DNA of 64,000 nucleotides from Nocardiopsis sp. FIRDI 009. Its GTDB lineage: Bacteria; Actinomycetota; Actinomycetes; Streptosporangiales; Streptosporangiaceae. The DNA is taken from contig NZ_QPNC01000009.1 in the NCBI RefSeq assembly GCF_003386285.1, positions 372,001 to 436,000 on the forward strand, read 5' to 3'. Shown here one piece after another: positions 44,483-53,351 of the stretch; the first letter of the stretch is position 1, and each line of letters begins with the position of its first letter. Below the pieces are notes generated by a model. The model ran no database searches and had not been told where the DNA came from. It worked only from the letters and a program-made list of their open reading frames with translations. The position numbers and the translations under genes are program-made.

Positions 44483-44935
44483 TCAGACTCCGACCTCGGC
44501 TCCGGTCTCGGCCCGCAGCCCGACGGACTCGATACCCGCCAGGAGCGCGAGTTCGTCGTTGGCGGACGTGTCTCCGGTGGCCCCGCAGGCGCCCAACAGG
44601 GTGCCCTGGGCGTCACGGACGAACACGCCGCCGGGGACGCTGAGGATCCGGCCCTGAGCCAGGGCCGCGACCGAGGTGAAGAACTCCGGCGAGGACTCCG
44701 CGCGGGCGGCGATCGCCCGGTTGTTCATCCCGAGCCCGAGCACGCCCCAGGCCTTGGCCACGGCGAGGTCCGGCCGGAGCAGACCCGAGCCGTCCTGACG
44801 GGCCAGGGCGACGAGGACGCCGCCCGGGTCCAGGACGGCGACGGTCAGTGGCTGGAGGTCGTTGGCGGCCGCGTACCTCACGGCTCCGTCGATCAGTCCC
44901 TGAGCCTGCTCCAGAGTGATGGCCACCAGGCGCAT
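44483..44935 (-). CDS. GlcG/HbpS-like (heme-binding protein family)
   Basis: 150 residues of the GlcG/HbpS fold: ITLEQAQGLIDGAVRYAAAN, LTVAVLDPGGVLVALARQDG, AVAKAWGVLGLGMNNRA and GGVFVRDAQGTLLGACGATG. In Streptomyces HbpS binds heme and senses oxidative stress when secreted; this protein has no signal peptide, so a cytosolic role (as in glycolate operons) is more likely. ATG 44935. Confidence 0.85.
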   Translation of the reverse strand: MRLVAITLEQAQGLIDGAVRYAAANDLQPLTVAVLDPGGVLVALARQDGSGLLRPDLAVAKAWGVLGLGMNNRAIAARAESSPEFFTSVAALAQGRILSVPGGVFVRDAQGTLLGACGATGDTSANDELALLAGIESVGLRAETGAEVGV

Positions 44936-45204
44936 TCCCTTCGTTCGGGTCTCCCGTGGGAGACGTCGGCGTCGTGCCACCCACGGAGGCGCCGACCTCC
45001 GTGCCGTCCTCCGGGCACCGGGTGCTCGGCCCGGTACCCGGAGTATGTGATGGTCACCACACGAGGCTAATGCATGCTAAATCAGTAGTGAATGTGGGGA
45101 TACGCCTGATCCGCCCACCGAGAGGCGGTCCGTCTTCGTGGGAAGCTCCAGGGTGGAGGGTGCACAGCTTTCCAACAGCCCCGACAGTCACACCGGTCCC
45201 GGTC

Positions 45205-45621
45205 TCAGCGGGCGTCGAGCGCCCGCACGGGCTCACCCGCGCGGGCGTCGTAACGCTCGCGCGCCTCGGTGATCTCGTCCATGTGCTCCTCGGCCCATAC
45301 CCGACAGGCATCCATGAGCACTCCCAGGTCCCGGCCCAGCGGGGTCAGGGAGTACTCCACCTGGGGTGGGGTCGTGGGGAACACCCGGCGGTCCACCAGC
45401 CCGGCGCGCTCCAGGTCGCGCAGGGTCCGGGTGAGCATCTTCTGGGTGATGCCGTCCAGGCGGCGGCGCAGGGCACCAAAGCGCATCGGACTGTCCGAGA
45501 GCGCCCCCATGACGAGGCACACCCATTTACTGGACAGCAGGTCGAGGACGTCTCGGGAGGCGCAGTTGCGGAGATAGGCATTGGCTCCGCCATATTCTCT
45601 CAGTTCAGGGGTGGTATACAC
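45205..45621 (-). CDS. HxlR-family transcriptional regulator
   Basis: 138 residues with the winged HTH of the HxlR/MarR-like group: VLDLLSSKWVCLVMGALSDS, MRFGALRRRLDGITQKML, RTLRDLERAGLVDRRVF, then VEYSLTPLGRDL. A Cys precedes the HTH (RNCASRD), as in redox-sensing members such as HypR/YodB. GTG 45621. Divergent from a quinone-oxidoreductase-like gene over 66 bp, the classical arrangement for quinone or electrophile-inducible detoxification. Confidence 0.9.
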   Translation of the reverse strand: MYTTPELREYGGANAYLRNCASRDVLDLLSSKWVCLVMGALSDSPMRFGALRRRLDGITQKMLTRTLRDLERAGLVDRRVFPTTPPQVEYSLTPLGRDLGVLMDACRVWAEEHMDEITEARERYDARAGEPVRALDAR

Positions 45622-45659
45622 GGGGTACCTACCATACTTTCAAGTGCCTTCTATACAGC

Positions 45660-45672
45660 GGATACCTTATCC
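45660..45672. promoter_or_regulatory. Palindrome between HxlR and oxidoreductase genes
   Basis: GGATA-CCT-TATCC at 45660-45672, with related GGTATAC and GTACCTACC elements at 45613-45632, fills most of the 66-bp divergent promoter. Candidate HxlR operator. Confidence 0.5.
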
Positions 45673-45687
45673 GGAAGGCTTGGGGAC

Positions 45688-46632
45688 ATGACAGAGCAGA
45701 TGCGCATCGTTCAGCAGCGCGAACTTGGCGGTCCCGAGGTCCTGGAGATCGCGAAGGTGCCCGTTCCCGACCTGGGCGCCACCCGAATCCTGGTGCGCGT
45801 GCACGCCGCCGGGGTCAACCCCGTCGACTGGAAGCTCCGGCAGCACGGATACTGGCTCACGCCCCCCTTCGCCCAGGGGTTCGACGTCTCCGGCGTGGTT
45901 GTGGCCGTCTCCCAGGGATCGAGTCGGTTCTCGGTCGGTGACGAGGTCTACGGGATGCCGAACTACCCGGACAGGCCCGACGCCTACGCCGACTACGTGG
46001 CGGCCCCCGCCCGGCGCTTCGCACGCAAACCCGGGGGTCTCGACCACGTCCACGCCTCCGCCCTGCCGCTGGCCGCGCTCACCGCCTGGCAGGCACTGGT
46101 CGACACGGCCGGGGTGGAGGACGGCCAGCGCGTCCTGGTGCACGCCGCCGCGGGCGGGGTGGGCCACCTCGCCGTCCAGATCGCCAAGGCTCGGGGCGCC
46201 CACGTCATCGGCACGGCCAGCGCCGCCAAACACGGGATGCTGCGGGAGTTGGGCGCCGACGAGCTGGTCGACTACACCGCCGTCGACTTCGCCGAGGCCG
46301 TCCGCGACGTCGACGTGGTGCTCGACGCCATCGGCGGTGACTACCTGGAGCGGTCGCTGCGCGTTCTCCGACCGGGCGGGGTGTACGTCGGCGTGTCCAA
46401 CCCGCTCGACGAGGAGATGATCGTGGAGCGGGCCACCGCGGTCGGCGTACGCGGCGCCACTGTCTGCGTCGAACCCGACCACACCCAGTTGGAGGAGATT
46501 ACCGCCCTCGTGGAGTCCGGGAGGCTGCGGCCCGTCGTGAGCGAGACCTTCCCGTTGGAGGACGTCGCCAAGGCGCACGAGCACAGCCAGAGCGGACGCA
46601 CCACGGGCAAGGTCGTCCTCACCCTCATCTGA
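45688..46632 (+). CDS. Zinc-independent quinone oxidoreductase (MDR/QOR-like)
   Basis: 314 residues. NADPH-dependent medium-chain reductase. ILVRVHAAGVNPVDWKLR and GFDVSGVVVAVSQG in the catalytic domain, and nucleotide motif VLVHAAAGGVGHLAVQIAKA (AAxGGVG). No structural or catalytic zinc cysteines, so a QOR-type enzyme reducing quinones or enones. ATG 45688. Probably repressed by the divergent HxlR regulator until an electrophile is sensed. Confidence 0.9.
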   Translation: MTEQMRIVQQRELGGPEVLEIAKVPVPDLGATRILVRVHAAGVNPVDWKLRQHGYWLTPPFAQGFDVSGVVVAVSQGSSRFSVGDEVYGMPNYPDRPDAYADYVAAPARRFARKPGGLDHVHASALPLAALTAWQALVDTAGVEDGQRVLVHAAAGGVGHLAVQIAKARGAHVIGTASAAKHGMLRELGADELVDYTAVDFAEAVRDVDVVLDAIGGDYLERSLRVLRPGGVYVGVSNPLDEEMIVERATAVGVRGATVCVEPDHTQLEEITALVESGRLRPVVSETFPLEDVAKAHEHSQSGRTTGKVVLTLI

Positions 46633-46652
46633 TCTCGGGGCCGCGCACGCGA

Positions 46653-46695
46653 ACGCCCCGCGCGGACCCGCCGTGGGGGCGGGCGCGCGGGGCGT
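46653..46695. terminator. Bidirectional terminator between QOR and Dps genes
   Basis: Perfect 12-bp stem ACGCCCCGCGCG / CGCGCGGGGCGT with a 19-nt loop, 20 nt after the oxidoreductase stop and 28 nt from the facing dps stop. Confidence 0.75.
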
Positions 46696-46722
46696 CGGCG
46701 TCCGGTCGGCGCCCCTCCGGGT

Positions 46723-47316
46723 TCAGGTGTGCACGAGCGGCGTGTCCACCAGGTGTTCGGCGAGGAACCACGCCTGGAGTTCGTTGGTGCGGATGACGTC
46801 GGAGACCAGCACGTCGTTGGTGCCGTCGTCCCCGTTGTCCTGGCACCGCGCCGCCGCGTCGTGGCAGTCCTCCAGGATGGTCTCGTGCGCCTCCAGCAGG
46901 CGGGACAGCATCGCCGGGACCTCCTCAGCCCCGTTGGGCGGGCGCGGGACGTTGGTGATCTCGGCGACGTGCCGCGGGTCCCCGACGGCCACACCGCCCA
47001 GGGTCTGCACGCGCTCGGCCACGGTGTCGATCAGCTCGGCCTGCTCGCCGGCGTGCTTGTCCATCAGAAGGTGCAGCTGGTAGAAGGTCTGCCCCCGCAT
47101 CAACCAGTGGTGCTTCTTGTACAGCGCGTGCAGGATCTGCGTGTCCGCGAGCACCTGGTTGAGCCGCTGGCACGAGTACATGCGCGTGTTGTAGGACATC
47201 CCCACCGGGAGCTGGCGGACGGTGCCGTACTCCTGGATCTCCTCCCCCCTCTGGTGCAGCCACGGCTGGCTGCTCCGGGGCTTGGGCGTCGCGCTCGCAC
47301 GCTCTTGGGTGGTCAC
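46723..47316 (-). CDS. dps: Dps-family ferritin-like DNA-protection protein
   Basis: 197 residues. Four-helix ferritin-like core with the inter-subunit ferroxidase ligands in LHALYKKHHWLMRG and LHLLMDKHAGEQAELIDTVA (His, Asp, Glu). Oxidises and stores iron and can protect DNA in oxidative stress. N-terminal ~40 residues (PKPRSSQPWLHQRGEEIQEY) are an extension. GTG 47316 with GGAGG upstream. Ends against a shared terminator. Confidence 0.9.
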   Translation of the reverse strand: MTTQERASATPKPRSSQPWLHQRGEEIQEYGTVRQLPVGMSYNTRMYSCQRLNQVLADTQILHALYKKHHWLMRGQTFYQLHLLMDKHAGEQAELIDTVAERVQTLGGVAVGDPRHVAEITNVPRPPNGAEEVPAMLSRLLEAHETILEDCHDAAARCQDNGDDGTNDVLVSDVIRTNELQAWFLAEHLVDTPLVHT

Positions 47317-47450
47317 GGCTGGTTCCCCCTCCGGTTCGGATCGCTCGGGGCGCGCATGGAGGCGCCCCGGGAGCCAGTCTCGGACACCGACCGTCGTCGG
47401 AGCAGAAAACACACACCATCCCCGGGCAAGACTTTGCCGCCCCGCCCCGG

Positions 47451-48662
47451 TCAGGGCGCGTCGAAGCGCACCGGCAGGGCGAACAGGCCGTGCATGATCA
47501 TGCTCGGCCACCACCGCAGCTCCTCCTCGGGCACGGCGAGCCGCAGTCCCGGCAGCCGGTCCAGGACCGCCTCGACCGCCACCCGCGCCTCCATCCGGGC
47601 GAGCTGGGCGCCCACGCAGTAGTGCGCGCCGTGCCCGAAGCCCAGGTGCGACTCCCCGCGCCCGGGGTCGAAGACGTCCGGGTCGGCGTAGCGCTCCGGG
47701 TCCCGGCCCGCGGCCAGCAGCGACACCAGCACGGGTTCGCCCGCCTGGAGGGTGACGCCGCCGACGGTGGTGGCGGTCCGGGGGAAACGCCAGGTGGCGT
47801 TCTGCAGGGGGCTCTCCAGCCGCAGCGTCTCCTCGATGGCCGAACCCACCAGGGCGCGGTCCCGGCGCAGCCGCTCCAGGTGCTCCGGGTGCCGCAGCAG
47901 GGACAGCAACAGGTTGCCGATCAGCGCGACGGTCGTCTCATGCCCCGCCACCAGCAGCAGGAACGCCGTGGAGGTGACCTCGTCGCGGCTGAGGCGGCCC
48001 GAACGGTGCGCCTCCACCAGGTCGCCGAGCAGGTCGTCGGCGGGCTCGGCGAGGCGGGCGTCGACCAGACGGCCCAGGTAGTCGTCGAACCAGTCCGTGG
48101 TCTCCCCGATCGCCGCGATCTCCTCGGGCGCGGAGGCGTCGATCACGGCGGCGCGGCGGTGGAACTCGGCCCGGTCCTCGGGCGGGACGCCGAGGATGTC
48201 GCAGATGATCGCGATCGGCAGCGGGTAGGCCAGGTCGCGCACCAGGTCCGGTTCGGACGAGGCCGCGATCCGGTCGAGCAGGCCGGCCGTCACCCGTTCC
48301 GCGCTCTCCACCAGGGTCCGGACCCGCCGGGGGCTGAACGCGCCCCCCGCCACCTTCCGCAGCCGTGTGTGGTCGGCCCCGTCCACGTTGACCATGCTGC
48401 GCACGAGGCTGGGCCGGTGGTCGAAGGGCAGACCCATCCCGGCCTTGCGCCACACCTCGTTGCCCCGGGCCGGGTCCTTGAGCATGTCGGTGTCGGCCAG
48501 GACGGCGCGGGCGTCCCCGTAGCGGGTGACCAGCCACGCCCAGGCCCCTCCGGGCAACTCCACCCGGTGCACGGGGGAGTGTTCGCGCAGCCAGCGGTAG
48601 GCGGGGTGCGGGTCGGCGTCGAAGGCCGGACCGTGCAGGGGCGGGGGAGAGGGGACGGACAT
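47451..48662 (-). CDS. Cytochrome P450
   Basis: 403 residues, soluble class I bacterial P450. I-helix LLLVAGHETTVALI with the acid-alcohol pair, K-helix EETLR, PERF-like region DPERYADPDVFDPGR, heme-binding FGHGAHYCVGAQLARMEA with the axial Cys. Substrate unknown. ATG 48662 (MSVPSPPPLHGPAFDADPHP) is taken; longer readings have no P450 character. No ferredoxin gene is adjacent. Confidence 0.93.
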   Translation of the reverse strand: MSVPSPPPLHGPAFDADPHPAYRWLREHSPVHRVELPGGAWAWLVTRYGDARAVLADTDMLKDPARGNEVWRKAGMGLPFDHRPSLVRSMVNVDGADHTRLRKVAGGAFSPRRVRTLVESAERVTAGLLDRIAASSEPDLVRDLAYPLPIAIICDILGVPPEDRAEFHRRAAVIDASAPEEIAAIGETTDWFDDYLGRLVDARLAEPADDLLGDLVEAHRSGRLSRDEVTSTAFLLLVAGHETTVALIGNLLLSLLRHPEHLERLRRDRALVGSAIEETLRLESPLQNATWRFPRTATTVGGVTLQAGEPVLVSLLAAGRDPERYADPDVFDPGRGESHLGFGHGAHYCVGAQLARMEARVAVEAVLDRLPGLRLAVPEEELRWWPSMIMHGLFALPVRFDAP

Positions 48663-48730
48663 GTCCCACCTTTCGTGTCGGGAGGCGATCCTCCGAGTCC
48701 TACCCAGTGTCCGTGGCGGGTGAACCGGCC

Positions 48731-49903
48731 TCACCGCGCGATCGCGCAGGCGGTCTCCAGGACGAACCGGGGCCAGGGGCGGTGGGGGTCGTGCCCGGTC
48801 AGTTCGCGCACCCGGCGCAGCCGGTAGCGGAGGGTCTGGGGGTGGACGTGCAGGACGTCGGCGGCCGCGGTGGCCGCGCCCTCGCGGAAGTAGGCGCGCA
48901 GCGTGTCGAGCAGGTGTCCGTGCGAGTCCGACAGCAGTGGCCCCAGCACCGCGCGGCGGACGGCCCCCGGAGTGACCGGACCGCCGTTGAGCAGTGCCAG
49001 GACGCACGCGTCGGCCTCACCCAGCAGACCGTTGCCCCCGAACGCGTGCGGGGGCGCGGCCTCCACCGCGTCGTCGGCCAGACGGTAGGCCGCCGCCATG
49101 TCGGTGAGCGCGCGCGGGGCCAGCACACAGGCCCGCCAGGGGCGGTCCCCCAGGGGGCCGGTCACGCGGTCGGCGGTCCCGGGGGAGACCAGCAGCACCA
49201 CCCGTCCGGACCGGGTGGTCGCCAGCGCGTCGGCGTGGCCGACCTCGTCGAGCAGGTCCATCCCGGCCCAGGCCGCACCGCCCCGCGGCGGGTGGCCCGC
49301 CTCGGCGCCCGGCTCGGCCACCACCAGCACACCCGGGTCGGGAGGAGAGATGCCCAGGGTGCGGGCCCGGTCGCGGATCGCGCCGAGGGAGGCGTGGCGG
49401 CCGGTGAGCAGGTCGTCGAGGAACACCCGGCGGGCCCGCTCGACGTCGGCGTCCAGGTGCCGGGCCGCCTCGGAGTGCCCCGCCACCAGATGCTCGGAGA
49501 TCTGGTCGATCGAGGTCAGCCACAGTTCGCTCAGGGCGAACACGTCGGCGGCGGTCGCCCGGTCCCCGACCAGTTCCGAGAGCAGGCGCACCGCGGCGGC
49601 CGAACCCACCCGGTGCGCCCGGACCACCGCCCCGATCGAACGGCCGTCGGCCGCCCGCGCCCGGCCGATACCGCGCAACCGCTCCAGGTCCTCACCCGGC
49701 AGCCGCACCGCGCCCTCCACCCACAGCTCCAGCGAACGGGTCACCAGCCAGGCGACGATGGCACGGACCTCGGCGAGCTGCGAGCCGTGCAGCCCCCGGT
49801 AGGCGGGCACCTCCGCGCACACCGCGTCGACGATCCGCTCCACCAGCCACGCGCGGTCCCTGGACAGTTCGGCGCCGACGCTGGCGCGCTGCTCGCGGCC
49901 CAT
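48731..49903 (-). CDS. PucR/CdaR-type helix-turn-helix regulator
   Basis: 390 residues. The C-terminal PucR HTH_30 is clear: LLDTLRAYFREGAATAAADV with LHVHPQTLRYRLRRVRELTG. The central GGDEF-like domain (GVLVVAEPGAEAGHP) and an N-terminal RsbRD-like helical region complete the usual CdaR layout. Lies 68 nt upstream of the P450 gene in the same direction, so may control or share a transcript with it. Confidence 0.88.
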   Translation of the reverse strand: MGREQRASVGAELSRDRAWLVERIVDAVCAEVPAYRGLHGSQLAEVRAIVAWLVTRSLELWVEGAVRLPGEDLERLRGIGRARAADGRSIGAVVRAHRVGSAAAVRLLSELVGDRATAADVFALSELWLTSIDQISEHLVAGHSEAARHLDADVERARRVFLDDLLTGRHASLGAIRDRARTLGISPPDPGVLVVAEPGAEAGHPPRGGAAWAGMDLLDEVGHADALATTRSGRVVLLVSPGTADRVTGPLGDRPWRACVLAPRALTDMAAAYRLADDAVEAAPPHAFGGNGLLGEADACVLALLNGGPVTPGAVRRAVLGPLLSDSHGHLLDTLRAYFREGAATAAADVLHVHPQTLRYRLRRVRELTGHDPHRPWPRFVLETACAIAR

Positions 49904-50055
49904 CGGCCCACCTCCGCTCCGGGACCGACCAGGGTAGCGGTCCGGTGCGGGGCCGACGGTAAAAAGCCCGTGGTCCAGCGGGGCGGCACCCGCGAAAGAC
50001 CCGTGGCGGCGTGGCAGTATGCGGTCAGGGCAGGCCCGACGGGGGAAGGGGAGAG

Positions 50056-50883
50056 ATGACGGTTCCCGACGTTACTCTGAGTAACGGTGTGCGTATGCCG
50101 CAGCTGGGCTTCGGTGTGTGGCAGGTGTCCGACGAAGCGGTGGTGGACGCCGTGGCGACCGCCCTGGAGACGGGGTACCGCAGCGTCGACACGGCCGCGG
50201 CGTACGGCAACGAACGGGGGGTCGGGGAGGCGCTGAGCCGGTCGGAGCTCGACCGCGACGACGTGTTCGTCACCTCCAAACTGGCCAACCCGGAGCAGGG
50301 TTACGACCGCACCCTGCGGGCCTTCGACGCCAGCCTGGAACGCCTGCGCCTGGAGACCCTGGACCTGTACCTCATCCACTGGCCGCTGCCCAGGAGGGAC
50401 CTGTACGTGCCCACCTGGAAGGCGCTGGAGCGGCTGTACGCCGACGGGCGGGTCCGCGCCATCGGCGTGTGCAACTTCCAGGCGAGCCACCTGGAGCGGG
50501 TCATGGAGGAGGGCGGGATCACGCCCATGGTCAACCAGATCGAACTGCACCCGCTGCTCACCCAGCGGGCGATGCGCGAGTTCGACGCCAAGCACAACAT
50601 CGTCACCGAGGCGTGGAGCCCCCTGGGCCAGGGCAAGCTCCTCGACCACCCGACGGTGACCGCGATCGCCCAGGAGCTGGACCGCACCCCGGCTCAGGTA
50701 TTGCTGCGCTGGCACGTCCAGCTGGGTAACGTCGTCATCCCCAAGTCGGTGACCCCCGAGCGGATCCGGTCCAACTTCCAGATCTTCGACTTCGAGCTCT
50801 CCGAGGCGGACATGGACCGCATCAGCGGGCTCGACACGGGCAGCCGGTTCGGCCCCGACCCCGACGAATTCGACGGAGAGTAG
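50056..50883 (+). CDS. Aldo/keto reductase (2,5-diketo-D-gluconate reductase type)
   Basis: 275 residues, AKR5-like. Full tetrad: Asp and Tyr in YRSVDTAAAYGNERGVG, Lys in FVTSKLAN, His in LYLIHWPLP. NADP-site PKSVTPERIRSNFQIFDF. GAGAG before the ATG at 50056. Cytosolic; broad carbonyl reductase activity expected. Confidence 0.92.
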   Translation: MTVPDVTLSNGVRMPQLGFGVWQVSDEAVVDAVATALETGYRSVDTAAAYGNERGVGEALSRSELDRDDVFVTSKLANPEQGYDRTLRAFDASLERLRLETLDLYLIHWPLPRRDLYVPTWKALERLYADGRVRAIGVCNFQASHLERVMEEGGITPMVNQIELHPLLTQRAMREFDAKHNIVTEAWSPLGQGKLLDHPTVTAIAQELDRTPAQVLLRWHVQLGNVVIPKSVTPERIRSNFQIFDFELSEADMDRISGLDTGSRFGPDPDEFDGE

Positions 50884-50914
50884 GCGTCCGGTCCCGGGCC
50901 GGGTGTCCGGACCG

Positions 50915-51079
50915 TTACGCCCCGCCCAGATCGCGGCGCTTGCGCGCGTCGGCCAGGACGGCGTCGGTGCCCCTGCGCCGGACCCGGACGACGTAGACGG
51001 CACCCCCGACGAAGATCGCGGCGACCAGAGCCAGCACGGCCACGAGGGCGAGGGCGGACAGCAGGAAAGTGATCGACAT
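50915..51079 (-). CDS. Small single-span membrane protein
   Basis: 54 residues: one transmembrane helix (FLLSALALVAVLALVAAIFV) followed by a basic cytosolic tail VRRRGTDAVLADARKRRDLG. ATG 51079. No family recognised. Convergent with the AKR gene. Confidence 0.6.
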   Translation of the reverse strand: MSITFLLSALALVAVLALVAAIFVGGAVYVVRVRRRGTDAVLADARKRRDLGGA

Positions 51080-51180
51080 GCGCTCATCGTAGCCGCACGT
51101 CCGGCGGTGTTCCCCTCGGGGCGTCGGCGGTCGTGTCGGACCGGTCGCGGTGGGCGGCACGTGAAGTTGAGGGGACGCCG

Positions 51181-51693
51181 ATGGACCGGACACCGCACCA
51201 GATCGTCAATCCGCTGTCGCTGGCCGAACCGGTGGGCTTCTCCCACGCCCTCCTGGTCACTCCCGGCCGTACGGTCCACGTGGGCGGTCAGGTCGCGCGC
51301 CGCCCGGACGGGGGAGTGGTCGGCGACACGGTGGTGCAGCAGTTCGACCAGGCGCTGGCCAACATGGTCGAGGCCCTGCGCTCGGCCGGGGCCGAGCCCG
51401 TCCACGTGGTCAACATGTGCGTGTACACCACGGTCGTGTCCGCCTACCGGGTCAACCTGGCCACCCTGGGCTCGGTCTACCGCCGCCACATGGGCCGCTA
51501 CTACCCGCCGATGGCCGTGGTGGGCGTGACCGGGCTGCTGGACGCCGACGCCCTCGTGGAGTTGGTGTGCACCGCGGTGATCCCCCGCGGCGAGGACACC
51601 GATCTGTTGGAGGCCGCCGAGGCGCAGGAGCTGGTCGAGGAGGTCGAGGGAAGCCTGGCGCCCAACCCCTTCGTCGTACCCGACCGGGCGTAG
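51181..51693 (+). CDS. Rid-family (RidA-like) protein
   Basis: 170 residues. YjgF/YER057c/UK114 fold: VHVGGQVARRPDGGVVGDTV, QFDQALANMVEALRSAGAEP and YPPMAVVGVTGLLDADALVE with LVCTAVIP. The Arg that binds imines in true RidA (before the VEIE motif) is not seen here (DADALVEL), so it may belong to a Rid subgroup without deaminase activity. ATG 51181 with GAGGGG upstream. The C-terminal ~30 residues are an acidic extension. Confidence 0.82.
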   Translation: MDRTPHQIVNPLSLAEPVGFSHALLVTPGRTVHVGGQVARRPDGGVVGDTVVQQFDQALANMVEALRSAGAEPVHVVNMCVYTTVVSAYRVNLATLGSVYRRHMGRYYPPMAVVGVTGLLDADALVELVCTAVIPRGEDTDLLEAAEAQELVEEVEGSLAPNPFVVPDRA

Positions 51694-51721
51694 CGGGGAG
51701 AACGGGGCGGATGCGTCGTGC

Positions 51722-52630
51722 TCAGCCCGCGCGGACCCGCTCGGCCGACTCCGCCCCGGCGGCCCGCCCGCCGCCGAACACGAGCGCCACCGCGCCCGCG
51801 CACACGGCCATCCCGGCCAGGGCGCCGGCGCCCACGGCCTGCCCGAACATGACCCACGCCCACACGAGCGCGGTCGGCGGGGTGAGGTAGAGCAGCGCCG
51901 AGACCCGGGCCACGCCGAACCGCGCCAGACCGACCCAGTAGAGCCCGTATCCGCCCAGCGTCGACAGCACCACCACCCAGGCCACCGCCCCCCAGAACCC
52001 CGGCTCGGCGGGAGGCGCCAGCGTGCCCGTCGCGGCGGCCGAACCGGTGAAGAGCACGGCGCTCACCGCGCACTGCACCGCCAGCGCGGTCACCAGGGTC
52101 CCGCCGGGCCGGGCCCGCCGTTCCACCAGTGTGGCGGCGACCAGCGACAGCATCGCGCCGAACGGCAGCGCGTACGCCCACCGGGGGGCCGCGTCGGCGC
52201 CCAGCAGGTCCGTGCCCACCACGAGCGCGACACCGCCGATCCCCACCGCCGACCCCACCAGCCGCCGGGGGCGTACGCGCTCGCCCAGCAGGGGGACGGC
52301 GAGCGCCGTCGCCACCAGGGGCTGGAGCGCGGCGACCAACGCGCTCGTGCCCGCCGGGACCCCGGCCTCGGCGGCGGCGAACACGCCGTACAAGTAGCCG
52401 ACCTGGGCCAGGGCGCCCAGCACGGCGTGCACCGCCAGGTCCCGGAGCGGCAGCCGTTCCCCGCGCCAGAGGCACCAGGCCGCCAGCGGGACGGCGACGA
52501 TGACGAAGCGCCAGGCCAGCAGTGTGGTCGTGGGGGCGTGGCGGGTGCCCAGTTCGGCTCCGACGAAGCCGGAGCTCCACATCACGACGAGTCCGGCGGC
52601 GAGCAGGAACGGTATCGGCGAACGCGGCAC
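51722..52630 (-). CDS. EamA-type exporter (DMT family)
   Basis: 302 residues, ten membrane spans in two EamA repeats (IPFLLAAGLVVMWSSGFVGA; GFWGAVAWVVVLSTLGGYGL). LGERVRPRRLVGSAVGIGGV is the usual end-of-repeat region. GTG 52630 is preferred because GGAGGAG lies 6 nt upstream; ATG 52657 adds nine residues. A TetR gene is divergent and probably represses it. Confidence 0.88.
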   Translation of the reverse strand: MPRSPIPFLLAAGLVVMWSSGFVGAELGTRHAPTTTLLAWRFVIVAVPLAAWCLWRGERLPLRDLAVHAVLGALAQVGYLYGVFAAAEAGVPAGTSALVAALQPLVATALAVPLLGERVRPRRLVGSAVGIGGVALVVGTDLLGADAAPRWAYALPFGAMLSLVAATLVERRARPGGTLVTALAVQCAVSAVLFTGSAAATGTLAPPAEPGFWGAVAWVVVLSTLGGYGLYWVGLARFGVARVSALLYLTPPTALVWAWVMFGQAVGAGALAGMAVCAGAVALVFGGGRAAGAESAERVRAG

Positions 52631-52736
52631 GGCGGTCTCCTCCAGGGTCGCCCTCATGGGTACCCTGGTGAGGTAACCACACCGGTAGGTATACTCGCGA
52701 TGGAGCAGACACCCCGAGAAAGGCAGGACACATCCG

Positions 52737-53351
52737 ATGACCGCCGTCGCGACCAGGCCGCTCACCCCCGCGGCCCGCAGGATCCTCGCCGTCGCGAGTG
52801 AGCTGTTCTACACCCGTGGGATCAACACGGTCGGCATGGAACTGGTCGCGGAACGGGCCAGCGTGACCAAGAAGACCATCTACGACCGCTTCGGCTCCAA
52901 ACAGGAGCTCGTCGTGGCCTACCTGCGTGTCCGCGACGAGCGGTGGCGCGACTACGTCACCGACCACCTGGCCGGGGCCCGCACACCGCGCGCCCGCGTC
53001 GTCGCCACGTTCGACGCCCTGCACACGTGGATGGAGGCGGAGAACCCGCGCGGCTGCGCGATGGTCAACGCCTACACCGAACTGTCCGACCCCGAGCACC
53101 CCGGCAGGGCCGTGGCCGAGGGGCAGAAGCGCTGGCTGCGCTCCCTGCTCACCGAGATCGTCGCGGACGCGGGCGTGGCCGACCCCGCCGCGCTCGCGGA
53201 GTCCCTCGCCATGCTGCACGAGGGCGCGGTGGTGGCGCGCAGCGTCCTCGGCGACACCCGGGCGGCCCTGACGGCGTGCGCCGCCGCGCGGACCCTCATG
53301 ACCGCGCACGGGATCGCCGCCGACGCCTCCGAGGCGGCGGGTCAGAGGTAG
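52737..53351 (+). CDS. TetR/AcrR family regulator
   Basis: 204 residues. HTH VGMELVAERASVTKKTIYDR with FGSKQELVVAYLR; the C-terminal TetR domain has CAMVNAYTELSDPEHPGRAV, as in regulators of the YcdC/NemR-like group. Divergent from an EamA exporter; the ~105-bp gap has an AT-rich GGTAGGTATAC patch near 52683-52694 that may be the operator and promoter. Its 3' end overlaps the sulfotransferase gene by 10 nt (convergent). Confidence 0.9.
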   Translation: MTAVATRPLTPAARRILAVASELFYTRGINTVGMELVAERASVTKKTIYDRFGSKQELVVAYLRVRDERWRDYVTDHLAGARTPRARVVATFDALHTWMEAENPRGCAMVNAYTELSDPEHPGRAVAEGQKRWLRSLLTEIVADAGVADPAALAESLAMLHEGAVVARSVLGDTRAALTACAAARTLMTAHGIAADASEAAGQR